Shown one piece after another: positions 1 to 10,255 of a DNA stretch of 42,611 bases (position 1 is its first letter; every line of letters starts with the position of its first letter). The stretch is from an uncultured Sphingomonas sp. (GTDB lineage Bacteria > Pseudomonadota > Alphaproteobacteria > Sphingomonadales > Sphingomonadaceae): NCBI GenBank assembly GCA_913776255.1, contig CAJYLV010000063.1, positions 1-42,611 on the forward strand, written 5' to 3'. The notes beneath the pieces were generated by a model, which was not told the origin of the DNA, ran no database searches, and worked only from the letters and a program-made list of their open reading frames with translations. Position numbers and translations under genes: made by a program.

Positions 1-623
<623 letters not shown>

Positions 624-634
624 TGAAACGCCCT

Positions 635-751
635 CCCTCTCCCCTGCGGGGAGAGGGTCGGGGTGAGGGGTAGTGAGGCAGGGTGGTCATGCAACAGGCG
701 ATAGCGTGCGTGGCCGCCCCTCACCCAACCCTCTCCCCACAGGGGAGAGGG
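635..751. repeat. Pair of inverted intergenic repeat units between dnaK and dnaJ
   Basis: Two nearly identical units of about 36 bases, at 635-671 and 717-751, lie in opposite orientation. Each unit also has its own stem (CCCTCTCCCC paired with GGGGAGAGGG), so the pair can fold as one long hairpin or two short ones. This GC-rich type of intergenic palindrome is common in proteobacterial genomes. Here it separates dnaK from dnaJ and could attenuate dnaJ relative to dnaK or stabilise the dnaK message; that role is inference. Confidence 0.75.
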
Positions 752-765
752 CTAGAAGTGCCAGC

Positions 766-1884
766 ATGACCGAAATCGACTATTACGAGCTGCTCGAATG
801 CGAGCGCACCGCCGACGCGGCGACGATCAAATCGTCGTACCGCAAGCTCGCGATGAAGTACCACCCCGACAAGAACGCCGGGTGCAAGGACTCCGAGGCG
901 AAGTTCAAGGCGGTCAGCGAGGCGTACGATTGCCTCAAGGACCCGCAGAAGCGCGCGGCCTATGATCGCTTCGGCCATGCCGCGTTCCGCAACGGCGGCG
1001 GCGGGCATCAGGCGCAGGATTTCGGCGGCTTCTCGGACATTTTCGAGAGCGTGTTCGGCGAGTTCATGGGCGGGCAGCGCGGTGGCGGGCGGCAGCAGAC
1101 GCGCCGCGGCGCCGACCTGCGCTACGACATGGAGATCACGCTTGAGGAGGCGTTCCACGGCAAGGAGACGGAGATCACCGTCGACATCTCCGCACCGTGC
1201 GACACCTGCCACGGCACCGGGTCGAAGCCCGGCACCCATGCGCACACCTGCCAGCATTGCCACGGCCACGGCAAGGTCCGCGCGCAGCAGGGCTTTTTCG
1301 TCGTCGAGCGCGCCTGCCCGCTCTGCCACGGCTCGGGGCAGGTCATCACCGATCCGTGCGGCGATTGTCGCGGCGAGGGTCGCGTCGAGAAGACCAAGAC
1401 GCTCGCCGTCTCGGTTCCGCCCGGCGTCGACGAGGGCACGCGCGTCCGGCTGACCGGCGAGGGCGAGGCGGGAGCGCGCGGCGCACCGCCGGGCGACCTG
1501 TACATCTTCCTCCACGTCAAGCGGCACGCGATCTTCGAGCGCGAGGGCACGACGCTGTTCGCGCGCGCGCCGATCAGCTTCACCACCGCCGCGCTCGGCG
1601 GCACGATGTCGATCCCCGGGCTCGACGGCAAGCGCCACGAGGTGAAGATTCCGGCCGGCATCCAGTCAGGCAAGCAGCTCCGCCAGCGTGGTGCCGGCAT
1701 GCCGGTGCTGCAGGGCCGCGGCTACGGCGATCTCGTCATCCAGATCGATGTCGAGACGCCGACCAAGCTCAGCACGCGCCAGCGCGCGTTGCTGGAGGAG
1801 TTCCGCGAAACCGAAACCGGTGAGGAATGCCCGCAGAGCCAGGGCTTCTTCTCGCGGCTGAAGAGTGTCATTGCGGGCGAATGA
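766..1884 (+). CDS. dnaJ: Chaperone DnaJ (Hsp40)
   Basis: DnaJ delivers unfolded proteins to DnaK and stimulates its ATPase. The protein is 372 residues, the usual length. The J-domain is at residues 4-70 with the HPD motif at 33-35. A Gly/Phe-rich linker follows, then four CxxCxGxG-type zinc-binding repeats from about residue 145 to 212 ([32 protein letters not shown]), then the C-terminal substrate-binding domains. The ATG at 766 is chosen because [11 protein letters not shown] is the conserved N terminus. The frame stays open upstream only through the repeat element. The stop overlaps the era start (ATGA), so the two are probably translationally coupled. Confidence 0.97.
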   Translation: MTEIDYYELLECERTADAATIKSSYRKLAMKYHPDKNAGCKDSEAKFKAVSEAYDCLKDPQKRAAYDRFGHAAFRNGGGGHQAQDFGGFSDIFESVFGEFMGGQRGGGRQQTRRGADLRYDMEITLEEAFHGKETEITVDISAPCDTCHGTGSKPGTHAHTCQHCHGHGKVRAQQGFFVVERACPLCHGSGQVITDPCGDCRGEGRVEKTKTLAVSVPPGVDEGTRVRLTGEGEAGARGAPPGDLYIFLHVKRHAIFEREGTTLFARAPISFTTAALGGTMSIPGLDGKRHEVKIPAGIQSGKQLRQRGAGMPVLQGRGYGDLVIQIDVETPTKLSTRQRALLEEFRETETGEECPQSQGFFSRLKSVIAGE

Positions 1885-2855
1885 CCGACCACGAAGAAAA
1901 CGCGCTACCCGAATCCAACGCGCCAGCGTCTCAACATTCGCAACATTCGCCGGGGGAGATCGGGGCGCAACATTGCGGCCTCGTCGCGGTCGTCGGCGCG
2001 CCGAACGCCGGAAAGTCGACGCTGGTCAATGCCCTGGTCGGCCAGAAGGTCGCGATCGTCAGCCCCAAGGCGCAGACCACGCGCACCCGGCTGATGGGCG
2101 TGGCGATCGAGGGCGATACGCAGCTGCTGCTGGTCGACACGCCCGGCATCTTCGAGCCGAAGCGCCGCTTCGACCGCGCGATGGTGTCGGCGGCATGGGG
2201 CGGCACCGAGGGCGCGGACGTGATCGCGCTGGTTGTCGACGGCAAGGGCGGGCTCGGCCCCAAGGTGACCGAGATCGCCGAGGCGCTGAAGGGCCGGCCC
2301 GAGCCGATCTATCTCGTGCTCAACAAGGTCGACCTCGCCGACAAGCCCAAATTGCTGCTCCACGCCGAGCGGCTCAACGCGTTGCTGCCGTTCGCGGAGA
2401 CGTTCTTCATCTCCGCGCAGACCGGCGACGGCGTCGCGCATTTCAAGCGCGAGCTGGCCAAGGCGCTGCCTGCCGCGCCGTGGCATTATCCCGAGGATCA
2501 CGTCTCCGACGCGACCGAACGTGCGATGGCCGCCGAGGTGACGCGCGAGCAATTGTACCTGCAACTCCACGCCGAGCTACCCTATGCCAGCGTCGTCGAG
2601 ACCGAGAAGTTTACCGACCGCCCGGACGGCTCGACCGAGATCCACCAGCAGATCATGGTCGAGCGCACCTCGCAGCGCGCGATCGTGCTCGGCAAGGGCG
2701 GCGCGCGGATCAAGGAGATCGGCGCCAAGGCACGCGCCGAGCTGGCGGTGCTGCTCGACCGTCCGGTGCATCTGTACCTGCACGTCAAGGTCAAGCCCGG
2801 CTGGGACGAGGACCGCGGCATCTACCGCGACCTCGGCCTCGACTGGGTGGAGTGA
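1881..2855 (+). CDS. era: GTPase Era
   Basis: Era is an essential GTPase that binds the 3' end of 16S rRNA and helps assemble the 30S subunit. The 324-residue protein has G1 GAPNAGKS (39-46), G3 DTPG (86-89) and G4 NKVD (148-151). A C-terminal KH domain contains [11 protein letters not shown] from about residue 271. An N-terminal extension of about 30 polar residues precedes the G domain; it is longer than in E. coli Era, and a few residues of it may be untranslated if a later start is used. The ATG at 1881 overlaps the dnaJ stop. Sharing an operon with dnaJ rather than rnc/recO is a mild oddity. Confidence 0.95.
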   Translation: MTDHEENALPESNAPASQHSQHSPGEIGAQHCGLVAVVGAPNAGKSTLVNALVGQKVAIVSPKAQTTRTRLMGVAIEGDTQLLLVDTPGIFEPKRRFDRAMVSAAWGGTEGADVIALVVDGKGGLGPKVTEIAEALKGRPEPIYLVLNKVDLADKPKLLLHAERLNALLPFAETFFISAQTGDGVAHFKRELAKALPAAPWHYPEDHVSDATERAMAAEVTREQLYLQLHAELPYASVVETEKFTDRPDGSTEIHQQIMVERTSQRAIVLGKGGARIKEIGAKARAELAVLLDRPVHLYLHVKVKPGWDEDRGIYRDLGLDWVE

Positions 2856-2864
2856 CCAACCATG

Positions 2865-2944
2865 CCGTCATTGCGAGCGTAGCGAAGCAATCCAGGGCCG
2901 CGCGCGTGCCGCTCTGGATTGCTTCGCTACGCTCGCAATGACGG
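2865..2944. repeat. 31-bp perfect inverted repeat downstream of era
   Basis: Arms at 2865-2895 and 2914-2944 are exact reverse complements around an 18-base loop. The element fills almost the whole gap between era and the efflux operon. The arm contains CATTGCGAGCGTAGCGAAGC, a motif familiar from dispersed palindromic repeats in many bacterial genomes. It may act as a transcription terminator for dnaK-dnaJ-era, but no T-run follows the stem. Confidence 0.8.
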
Positions 2945-2960
2945 CCGGAGAGGGCCGGCC

Positions 2961-4613
2961 GTGTCGCTTCTCACCCGCCTCCGCACCGTCCTCGCCGAGG
3001 AACGCTGGGACTATGCGCCCCACGAGCGCCCGGTCATGCCCGGCTCGCCGGGCTCGCCCGACCACCCGCGCCGCCGCCAGATCGCTTATGCACTGGTCGC
3101 GATCCTCGTCGGGCTGACCAGCGGGTTCGGCAATGCCCTGGTCAGCGCGAACACCGTCACGCTGGCGGGCGCGCTCGGGCTCGACCCGGCCGAGATCGCG
3201 TGGCTGCCGACCGTCTATGTGATGACCAACGTCAGCATCAACCTGCTGCTCATCAAGTTCCGCCAGCAATTCGGGCTGCGGCCGTTCGCGATCATCTTCC
3301 TGTCGCTCTACCTGTTGCTGACGCTCGGACATTTGTTCGTGCGCGATTTCTGGTCGGCGGTGCTGGTGCGGGCGGCGAGCGGAATGGCGGGCGCGGCGCT
3401 CAACACCTTCGCGCTCTACTATCTGATGCAGGCCTTCCCCGCCAAATGGCGGCTGCGCGCGATCGTGCTGGGGATCGGCATTCCACAGCTCGCCACCCCG
3501 CTCGCGCGATTGTTCTCGCCCGAATTGCTGTCGATGAGCCAGTGGCGGACGCTGTATCTGTTCGAGCTCGGCCTGTCAGCGCTCAGCCTCGCCGCGGTGC
3601 TCGCCTTCCGCCTGCCGCCGACGACACGGCAGAAGGCGTTCGAGAGGCTCGACTTCGTCACCTTCGCGCTGTTCGCCGGCTCGATGGGACTGTTCGCGGC
3701 GGTGCTCGGGCTCGGGCGCTACGTCTGGTGGACGCAATCCGCGTGGATCGGCTGGGCGCTGCTCGGCGCGATCCCGATGCTCGCGGCGGCGCTCATCATC
3801 GAGCATCACCGCGCCAATCCGCTGCTCAACACGCGCTGGCTGGGCAGCGCCGACATCATCCGCTTCGCGGTCGTGACGCTGATGGCGCGGATCGTGCTCT
3901 CCGAACAGACCTATGGCGCGGTCGGGCTGCTGACCGTGCTCGGGCAGAACAACGACCAGCTCGTGCCGTTCTTCACGATCATCTTCCTCGCCACCGTCAC
4001 GGGATTCGTCGTCAGCGCGATCACGCTCGACCCGACCAAGCTCGCGCATCCGGTGATGCTCGCGATCGGGCTGGTCGCGATCGCCGCCTGGGTCGATTCC
4101 TATTCGACCAGCCTGACGCGCGCGCCGCAGCTCTATGCGACGCAGGCGACGATCGCCTTCGCCGGCGCCTTCTTCCTCGGCCCGTCGCTGTTGTTCGGGA
4201 TGACGCGCGCGCTGCAACAGGGCGCCGGGCACGTCATCAGCTTCCTCGCTTTGTTCGGCGTGCTCAATTCGATCGGCGGGCTTGCCGGCACCGCGCTGCT
4301 CGGCACCTATCAGATCGTCCGCGAGAAGGCGAACAGCGCCGCGCTGGTACAGGCGATCGACCCGACCGACCCGATCGTGCAGGCGCGGCTCCAGTCCGGG
4401 GCGAGCGGCGTCGCGCGCGTCGTCGGCGACCCGACGCTGCGCAGCGCCGAGGGCGGCGCATTGCTGTCGCAGGCCGCCACGCGCGAGGCGAACGTGCTCG
4501 CCTATGACGACATGTTCCGGTTGATCGCGGTGCTCGCGGCGCTCACCTTCTTCTACCTTCTGTTCCTCCTGCTGCGCCGTTCGTGGCGCGCGCGCGTTCA
4601 GGCCACCGCATGA
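2961..4613 (+). CDS. MFS drug efflux transporter, DHA2/EmrB type
   Basis: This is probably the inner-membrane pump of a three-part, proton-driven efflux system that expels toxic compounds. The 550-residue protein has many hydrophobic segments, matching the 14-helix DHA2 layout. The first transmembrane region starts after about 35 polar residues (YALVAILVGLTSGFGNAL), followed by an Asp-containing loop (LDPAEIAWLPTVYV) typical of EmrB relatives. The GTG at 2961 is preferred because it follows a GAGAGGG ribosome-binding site; a frame-open ATG at 2919 lies inside the palindrome and is unlikely. The stop overlaps the adaptor gene start (ATGA). The substrate cannot be predicted. Confidence 0.85.
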   Translation: MSLLTRLRTVLAEERWDYAPHERPVMPGSPGSPDHPRRRQIAYALVAILVGLTSGFGNALVSANTVTLAGALGLDPAEIAWLPTVYVMTNVSINLLLIKFRQQFGLRPFAIIFLSLYLLLTLGHLFVRDFWSAVLVRAASGMAGAALNTFALYYLMQAFPAKWRLRAIVLGIGIPQLATPLARLFSPELLSMSQWRTLYLFELGLSALSLAAVLAFRLPPTTRQKAFERLDFVTFALFAGSMGLFAAVLGLGRYVWWTQSAWIGWALLGAIPMLAAALIIEHHRANPLLNTRWLGSADIIRFAVVTLMARIVLSEQTYGAVGLLTVLGQNNDQLVPFFTIIFLATVTGFVVSAITLDPTKLAHPVMLAIGLVAIAAWVDSYSTSLTRAPQLYATQATIAFAGAFFLGPSLLFGMTRALQQGAGHVISFLALFGVLNSIGGLAGTALLGTYQIVREKANSAALVQAIDPTDPIVQARLQSGASGVARVVGDPTLRSAEGGALLSQAATREANVLAYDDMFRLIAVLAALTFFYLLFLLLRRSWRARVQATA

Positions 4614-5761
4614 CCGATACCCGTTCCCCCGTTGCCGCCGGTCCCGTCACCGAGGAGAAAGTGGCCGAAGACGCCGCCGCCGCGGCCCCGCCCGCCGGCT
4701 CCGGCTGGCGCCCGCCCGCGCTGTCGCGCACCGCGGTCGCACTGATCCTGCTGCTCGCGGTTGCGGGGATCGCCGCGGTGCTGGCGGCATGGCGCGTCTG
4801 GCCGTTCACCACCGCGTACGAATCCACCGACAACGCTTACGTCCGCGGGCGCACGACGGTGATTGCGCCGCAGGTCTCTGGCTATGTCACGCGCGTGCTG
4901 GTGCGCGACTTCGAGAATGTGAAAGCCGGCCAGCCGCTCGTCACGATCGACGACCGCATCTATGCGCAGCGCGTCGAACAGGCGCAGGCGCAGGTCGAGA
5001 GCGCGCAGGCGACGCTCGCCAACGCCACCCAGACCGCCGCCAGCCGGCAGGCGTCGTTCGGCGCGCAGGGTGCGGCGGTCGCCAATGCCCGCGCGCAGCT
5101 GATGCGCGCGCAGGCCGACATGAACCGCGTCAACGATCTCGTCACCGACGGCTCGGTGTCCTTGCGCGAGCGCGACCAGACGCTCGCCGCGCTGCGACAG
5201 GCGCAGGCGCAGCTCAACCAGGCCGAGGCCGCGCAGGAGATCGCGCGGCAGGACATCCGCACCGTCGAGGTCGGGCGCGGCGGGCAGCAGGCCGGGGTGT
5301 CGGGCGCGCGCGCCGCGCTGCGCCTCGCGACGATCGACCTCGCCAACACCGTGATCCGCGCCCCGGAAGCGGGGCGGCTGAGCGAGGTCGGCGTGCGCGT
5401 CGGGCAATATGTGACCGCGGGGTCGCAGCTGATGTTCCTCGTGCCGCCCGAAACCTGGGTGATCGCCAATTTCAAGGAAGCGCAGACCGCGCGGATCGCG
5501 GTCGGCCAGCGCGCCAGCTTCACCGTCGACGCGCTCGCCAATGCGCGGCTCACCGGCCGCGTCGAGCGCATCTCGCCCGCCGCGGGCAGCGAGTTCGCGG
5601 TGCTCAAATCCGACAACGCCACCGGCAATTTCACCAAGGTCCCGCAGCGGATCGCGGTCCGCATTCGCGTCGACCCCGGCCAGCGGCTCGCCGAACGGTT
5701 GCGCCCCGGCATGTCGGTGCAGGCGCGCGTCGACACCGACGGTGTGCCGAGCCCGCGATGA
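4610..5761 (+). CDS. HlyD/EmrA-type membrane fusion protein
   Basis: This is the periplasmic adaptor linking the MFS pump to the outer-membrane channel. It is 383 residues, with a short cytoplasmic tail, one transmembrane helix at about 41-61, and the conserved ESTDNAYVRG signature just after it. A biotinyl-lipoyl-like half (VIAPQVSGYVTRVLV) comes next, then a long Ala/Gln-rich helical hairpin (about 115-230), the second lipoyl half (VIRAPEAGRLSEVGV) and a beta-barrel region (ETWVIANFKEAQ). The ATG overlaps the pump's stop and its own stop overlaps the channel gene's start, so all three are probably translated together. Confidence 0.9.
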   Translation: MTDTRSPVAAGPVTEEKVAEDAAAAAPPAGSGWRPPALSRTAVALILLLAVAGIAAVLAAWRVWPFTTAYESTDNAYVRGRTTVIAPQVSGYVTRVLVRDFENVKAGQPLVTIDDRIYAQRVEQAQAQVESAQATLANATQTAASRQASFGAQGAAVANARAQLMRAQADMNRVNDLVTDGSVSLRERDQTLAALRQAQAQLNQAEAAQEIARQDIRTVEVGRGGQQAGVSGARAALRLATIDLANTVIRAPEAGRLSEVGVRVGQYVTAGSQLMFLVPPETWVIANFKEAQTARIAVGQRASFTVDALANARLTGRVERISPAAGSEFAVLKSDNATGNFTKVPQRIAVRIRVDPGQRLAERLRPGMSVQARVDTDGVPSPR

Positions 5762-7149
5762 GCAAGTCTCGCGCGCTGCTGCTCCCGCTGTTGCTGGCAG
5801 GCTGCGCCCTGCCCGGCCCGCGCCGCGCCGCGCCGGAGAGCGCCGCGGTCATACCGCCGCCGGCGTGGCGCAACGCTTTGCCGGTCGGTGGCCCGGTACA
5901 GGCCGGCTGGTGGCAGGGGTTCGGCGATCCGGTGCTGACCGCGCTGGTCGAACGCGCGCTGGCGAACAATCCCGACATCCAGACCGCCGCCGCGCGCGTC
6001 GAGGAAGCCCGCGCTGCCGAGGCGCTGGCGCGCGCGCAATTGCTCCCGCAGGTCGGCGGCGCGGTGCCCGAGACGCAGGGGCAACAGATCAGCGCGCTCG
6101 GCACCACCGCGCGCTCGGCGGCGGTGCAGCCGGGGCTGACGCTCAGCTACGATCTCGACCTGTTCGGGCGCCTGCGGCAGGCGACCCGCGCCGCGCGCGC
6201 GCAACTGCTCGCCACCGAAGCCGCGGCGGATACGGTGCGGCTCGCCGTCGCCGCGACCACCGCGCAGAGCTACATCACCTTGCGCGCGCTCGACCACCGG
6301 CTGGCGATCGCGCGCGACACGCTTGCGGCGCGCGCCGAGGCGCTGCGGATCGCGCGGCGGCGCTTCGAGGCCGGCTATACCTCGCGGCTCGAATACCGGC
6401 AGGCACAGGCCGAATATGCCAGCACCGCGCAGCTCGTCCCCACCGCCGAACTCGCGATCACGCGCGCCGAGAACGCGCTGGCGCTGCTGACCGGCGACGT
6501 GCCGCGCGCGATCGACCGCGGGGTAACGCTCGAACGCCTCGCCACCCCGGCGATCCCGGACGGGCTGCCCGCCGACCTGCTGCGCCGCCGCCCCGACCTT
6601 TTCCAGGCCGAGCAGACCCTGGTCGCCGCCGACCGCTCGCTCGACAGCCAGCGCGCGGCGATGCTGCCCAATCTGTCGCTGACCGGCGCGGCGAACCTCG
6701 TGCTGTCGACCGCGCTCGCCCAGCCGGAGGTGGTGTTCTCGCTCGGCGCCAGCATTCTCGGCCCGATCTTCGACGGCGGGCGGCTGCGCGCGCAGGAACG
6801 CGGTGCGACCGCACGCCGCGATCAGGCCGCGTTCGCTTATCGCCGCACCGCGCTGACCGCGTTCCGCGAGGTCGAGGATGCGCTTGCCGGCGTGCGGCGT
6901 ACCGGCGAACAGGCGCAGGCGCTGTCGGAGCAGGTGGCGGCGTCGCGCGGCGCGCTCCAGAACGCCACCAACCGCTATCGTGCGGGCTATTCCAGCTATA
7001 TCGAGCAGCTCGACGCCCAGCGCACGTTGCTCACCGCCGAACTGTCGCTGGCGCAGGCGCGCGCCGACCGGCTCAACAGCTATGTCGCTTTGTATCAGGC
7101 GATGGGCGGCGGCTGGACCCGCGCCGACGTGGCGGCGGTAGCGCGGTAG
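5758..7149 (+). CDS. RND/EmrAB-type outer-membrane efflux lipoprotein, NodT family
   Basis: This is the TolC-like outer-membrane channel of the efflux operon. The 463-residue precursor begins with a short signal peptide ending in the lipobox LLAGC, so the mature protein is anchored by a lipidated Cys at about residue 17. Two copies of the outer-membrane efflux domain follow, with the family-typical WWQGFGDPVLTALVERALANN near the start of the mature protein. The repeated long helices are Ala/Arg/Gln-rich (for example SYDLDLFGRLRQATRAARAQ). The start ATG overlaps the adaptor's stop. Completeness of the operon suggests it works without borrowing a TolC from elsewhere. Confidence 0.9.
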   Translation: MSKSRALLLPLLLAGCALPGPRRAAPESAAVIPPPAWRNALPVGGPVQAGWWQGFGDPVLTALVERALANNPDIQTAAARVEEARAAEALARAQLLPQVGGAVPETQGQQISALGTTARSAAVQPGLTLSYDLDLFGRLRQATRAARAQLLATEAAADTVRLAVAATTAQSYITLRALDHRLAIARDTLAARAEALRIARRRFEAGYTSRLEYRQAQAEYASTAQLVPTAELAITRAENALALLTGDVPRAIDRGVTLERLATPAIPDGLPADLLRRRPDLFQAEQTLVAADRSLDSQRAAMLPNLSLTGAANLVLSTALAQPEVVFSLGASILGPIFDGGRLRAQERGATARRDQAAFAYRRTALTAFREVEDALAGVRRTGEQAQALSEQVAASRGALQNATNRYRAGYSSYIEQLDAQRTLLTAELSLAQARADRLNSYVALYQAMGGGWTRADVAAVAR

Positions 7150-7225
7150 GAGGCAGCCGCTTCAACTCCGTCATTCCCGATGGCGAGATCGCTGCAAAAG
7201 TGCGGGCCCATGCCGTCGCCAAGCC

Positions 7226-7314
7226 GTACCCCGGCGGAGGCCGGGGTCCAGTGGCAAGGCGGTTCAGTTGGTCACAAACCTCCCCCACCTGGGCCCCGGC
7301 CTCCGCCGGGGTAC
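7226..7314. repeat. 25-bp inverted repeat, possible bidirectional terminator
   Basis: Arms at 7226-7250 and 7290-7314 are complementary with one mismatch, separated by about 39 bases. The element sits between the convergent ends of the efflux operon and the flippase-like gene. The rest of 7150-7363 shows no gene. A terminator or dispersed-repeat role is inferred from position only. Confidence 0.65.
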
Positions 7315-7363
7315 AAAAAGGGGCGTTCCCAGAGGTCTCGCGAACGCGGGAATGGCGGGAGGT

Positions 7364-8350
7364 TCACGGCATCCCGGCGATCTTGTCGCCATCGGGTTCC
7401 TCCGCCTCGATGACGTCGCCGCCCTCCTCCACCGGTGGCGACTTCGACAGCGAGGTCAGCAGGTAGAACAACAGATTGCTGCCCTGCGTCAGTGCCCCGC
7501 CCGCCAGCAGCAGCCCCGCCATCGCCTCGCGCGGTCCGTGGATCGTCCCGCTCATCTCCAGCGCGGCGCTGAGGAACAGCAGGTCGCGGTTCGGGATCAC
7601 CGGCAGCCGCGAGATCACCATCTGCGCGGTCAGGAACACCAGCCAGACGCTCCACGGCTCCTGCGGCAGCACCACCGCCCATTGCGTCGCCTGCAACAGC
7701 ACCGACGCGACGATCCGCGCGCCGTGGATCGCCATCACCTGCGCCACCCGCCGCACCGGCAGCGCGATCAGTTGCGTGCGCAGCCGGAACAGCAACGGCG
7801 CGACGAAGATCGCGCCCAGCACCCCGGCGATCAGCAGCGCCGGACCGGGATCGAGCCACGCCGCGATCCGCCGCGCGTCGCCTGCTGCGGCGAAGCTGAC
7901 CAGCAGCAGCAGCGTCACTAGCCCCGAGGCGAGCGCGGAAAGGATCGCATTGTCCTTCAGCCCGATCGCGATCGTCTTCGCGGGCAGGCCGATGGTACGC
8001 TGCAGCCACACGAACAGGTACAGCTCACCCGAATAGCCGACCAAGGCGCTGTTGAGGATGCGCTTGCGGATGTAGATCGGGAAGCCGCCCGGCAGCGGCC
8101 GCGCGAAGATCGTGCGGAACACCGCAATTTCCGATGCCGGCAGGATCAGGAAGCCGACCACGAACAGGATGTAGAACAGCGGACTGACCGGCAGGCTGGC
8201 GACCACGTCGCGCCAGCCGATCGCGCGGACCTTCAGCGTCATCCACGCAATCATGCCGATGAAGAAGGCGATCCGCGCCACCTTGCCCGCGACCTTGGCC
8301 GCGGGGCGCTCCGCCAGCGCGCGCCAGCGGTCGAGACGTTCCTCCAGCAT
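7364..8350 (-). CDS. Polytopic membrane protein, flippase-like (UPF0104/LPG synthase-TM type)
   Basis: This is a 328-residue integral membrane protein with about seven to eight hydrophobic segments, for example IAFFIGMIAWMTLKV, FYILFVVGFLILP and ALASGLVTLLLLVSFAA. The loop pattern (RILNSALVGYSGELYLFVWLQ, then LKDNAILSALASGLV) resembles the lysylphosphatidylglycerol-synthase-TM/UPF0104 superfamily, whose members include lipid or lipid-linked glycan flippases. The C-terminal 35 residues are charged and cytoplasmic. It lies 12 bases downstream of a glycosyltransferase on the same strand, so a role in moving or anchoring a glycan lipid is plausible but unproven. Confidence 0.6.
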   Translation of the reverse strand: MLEERLDRWRALAERPAAKVAGKVARIAFFIGMIAWMTLKVRAIGWRDVVASLPVSPLFYILFVVGFLILPASEIAVFRTIFARPLPGGFPIYIRKRILNSALVGYSGELYLFVWLQRTIGLPAKTIAIGLKDNAILSALASGLVTLLLLVSFAAAGDARRIAAWLDPGPALLIAGVLGAIFVAPLLFRLRTQLIALPVRRVAQVMAIHGARIVASVLLQATQWAVVLPQEPWSVWLVFLTAQMVISRLPVIPNRDLLFLSAALEMSGTIHGPREAMAGLLLAGGALTQGSNLLFYLLTSLSKSPPVEEGGDVIEAEEPDGDKIAGMP

Positions 8351-8362
8351 CGCCGTGGTGCG

Positions 8363-9142
8363 TCAGAAGATGCCGAGCGCGCGTGATTCCGCGTAGAAGG
8401 CATCGAACGACGCCCGCTGCCGCGGCGTCAGGCGGAATTGCGAGTAATTGTCGGTGGTGCCGAACAGCTTGCGGATGTTCCACTCGATGACGTGCTGCGG
8501 CCGCAACGCCACCCGCCGCGTGAAGTGGTTGCGTTCCCAGGTGTTGCTGCCGTGGAAGCACCGGATCAGCAGTCCGGCCCACTCGGCGCCCATCGTCACG
8601 ACGCCGCGCTTCACCCATGCATCGCGGAAGGTGCTGTCCTCGCCCTTGCGCTCGGATGGATAGCGGATGCTGTCGTCGCGGACGTGCAGGATCGTGCTCG
8701 GCGCACCGCCCTGGATGTAGCCGACATAGGGCCGCTCCAGCCATGCCGGATCGTCGAGATGCACGAGCGTCGCGGTGGTCCAGCACGCCGCCTTGCCGCC
8801 CAGCACCTGCTGCTGGCGCGACAGGCGTTCCGGGTCGAACCAGTCGTCGTCGTCCCAATGCGACATCAACGCACCGCGCGCGATGTCGAGCGACAGGTTG
8901 CGCAGGTCGCCCAGCGTCCGCTTGGGATCCTTGACCAGCCGGTGGTGGATCAGCCGCTCGGGCGGGATCGCGGCGAGGATCGGCGTGTAATCTTCCTCGC
9001 CATCGTCGACGATCACCATCTCGCGATTGGGATAATCCTGCGCGAGGAAGCAATTGATCGACCGCTCCGCCAGCTTGCGGCGATTGGCGGTGACCATCAG
9101 GCAGGAGATGCGCGGCCCCGCGTCGTTGAAGGGCGCGATCAT
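8363..9142 (-). CDS. Glycosyltransferase family 2 (GT-A fold)
   Basis: This GT2 enzyme probably transfers a sugar from a nucleotide donor to a glycan or lipid acceptor in the cytoplasm. The N terminus has the GT-A Rossmann pattern (ISCLMVTANRR, then MVIVDDGEEDY). The metal-binding DxD region reads SHWDDDDWFDPERL. The ATG at 9142 gives 259 residues; the frame stays open to 9196, but the extra 18 residues precede the first beta-strand and are not family-like. The gene is probably cotranscribed with the flippase-like gene and diverges from the GT4 gene across a 57-bp gap that must contain both promoters. Acceptor and donor cannot be deduced. Confidence 0.85.
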   Translation of the reverse strand: MIAPFNDAGPRISCLMVTANRRKLAERSINCFLAQDYPNREMVIVDDGEEDYTPILAAIPPERLIHHRLVKDPKRTLGDLRNLSLDIARGALMSHWDDDDWFDPERLSRQQQVLGGKAACWTTATLVHLDDPAWLERPYVGYIQGGAPSTILHVRDDSIRYPSERKGEDSTFRDAWVKRGVVTMGAEWAGLLIRCFHGSNTWERNHFTRRVALRPQHVIEWNIRKLFGTTDNYSQFRLTPRQRASFDAFYAESRALGIF

Positions 9143-9199
9143 GCGCGCGCTCCCGCGTGCTGGGCAGGAGCCCGCGAACCGGCTACCAGCGACCACTGC

Positions 9200-10255
9200 A
9201 TGACGCGTATCATCTTCATCCTCAGCTATCCCACCTACGTCAGCGTCGCCGACCAGGCCGAATGGCTGGCGTGGAACAATCGCGATCGTCGGATGCCCGC
9301 TATATTATCGGCGATGGGGGTGGAAGTCGAGTTATGGGGGATCGGGCGCACGCCACAGGCCGTCGAGGCGGCGGGCGATGCCGGCACGCGCTATACCGTG
9401 CGGCTGTTCGGCGCCGACAATCCGCGCCGCGCGCCGCGCGAGCATGTCAGCGCCGCGATGCTGGCGGCGGCGCGCGCCGCGACCGACGCGCTGTTCGTGG
9501 TGATCGGCACCAACGGCGGGATCGGCTATCATCTGTACGACCGGCTGCTGAAGCCGGACGGACGGCGCTATGCGGTCATCATCGGCGGCGATTACTGGAG
9601 CCGGCTGCTCCCACGCGCCAAAATGGTGTTCCCGGAGTCGGCGGTGCAGGAGCAGGCGCTCGCCCATCCGCGCGTCTTCTGGCGCACGCCGATCCCACGC
9701 ACGCGGATGCTGCGGCTGCCCAAGGCGATCGATACCGAGCTGTTCCATCCCGAGGCGCGCCCGATCCGCTGGGACGTGATCGCGGTCAGCCGCCTGTCGC
9801 GCTGGAAGAGCTTCGACGAGGTCGGCGCGCTGTCGCAGCGCTACCGGGTCGCGGTGGCCGGCGGCGGGCCGGACGCGGCGGCGCTGGCGAAACGCTACCC
9901 GAAGATCGACTGGCTGGGGCATGTGCCGCATCGCGACGTGCCCGGGCTGCTCCACCAGTCGCACGTCTATTTCCACGCCGGGCGGCGCGATTACTTCCCG
10001 CGCGCGATCGTCGAGGCGATGGCGTGCGGCAAGCCGGTGGTCGGCTTCGGCGCGCGCATGGGCGATGACGTGATCCCGCCCGCCTGCGGACTGCGCGTCG
10101 ACCGCGCGACGTTCGCGTCGGCGACCGCGGCGCTGCTCGACGATCCGGCGCGGATCGCGGCGATGGGCGCAGCCGCGCGGCGGCATGTTGTCGCGACGCA
10201 CGGGCTGGATAGCAGCGTCGCGGCCTGTCAGGTGCTCGCGGGGATGCTGCGTTGA
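9200..10255 (+). CDS. Glycosyltransferase family 4 (GT-B fold)
   Basis: This is a 351-residue retaining glycosyltransferase. The N-terminal domain starts RIIFILSYPTYVSV. The C-terminal GT4 domain begins about WDVIAVSRLSRWKSFDEV and contains the donor-binding region (RDYFPRAIVEAMACGKPVVG), where the two Glu of the family's Ex7E motif would be expected; here the first position is occupied by Asp/Tyr-Phe, a noticeable variation. The ATG at 9200 is the first in-frame start after the divergent promoter gap and begins a typical beta-strand. The next gene starts within its stop codon (TTGA), suggesting coupled translation. Confidence 0.85.
   Translation: MTRIIFILSYPTYVSVADQAEWLAWNNRDRRMPAILSAMGVEVELWGIGRTPQAVEAAGDAGTRYTVRLFGADNPRRAPREHVSAAMLAAARAATDALFVVIGTNGGIGYHLYDRLLKPDGRRYAVIIGGDYWSRLLPRAKMVFPESAVQEQALAHPRVFWRTPIPRTRMLRLPKAIDTELFHPEARPIRWDVIAVSRLSRWKSFDEVGALSQRYRVAVAGGGPDAAALAKRYPKIDWLGHVPHRDVPGLLHQSHVYFHAGRRDYFPRAIVEAMACGKPVVGFGARMGDDVIPPACGLRVDRATFASATAALLDDPARIAAMGAAARRHVVATHGLDSSVAACQVLAGMLR

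Noticed and set aside
673..765. Upstream extension of dnaJ
   Set aside because: The frame is open from 673, but those codons run through the palindromic repeat, and [11 protein letters not shown] at 766 is the family N terminus.
2274..2570. Long minus-strand frame over era
   Set aside because: It is a shadow of a GC-rich gene; the sequence is Arg/Ala/Leu-rich with no domain, while the plus strand encodes Era.
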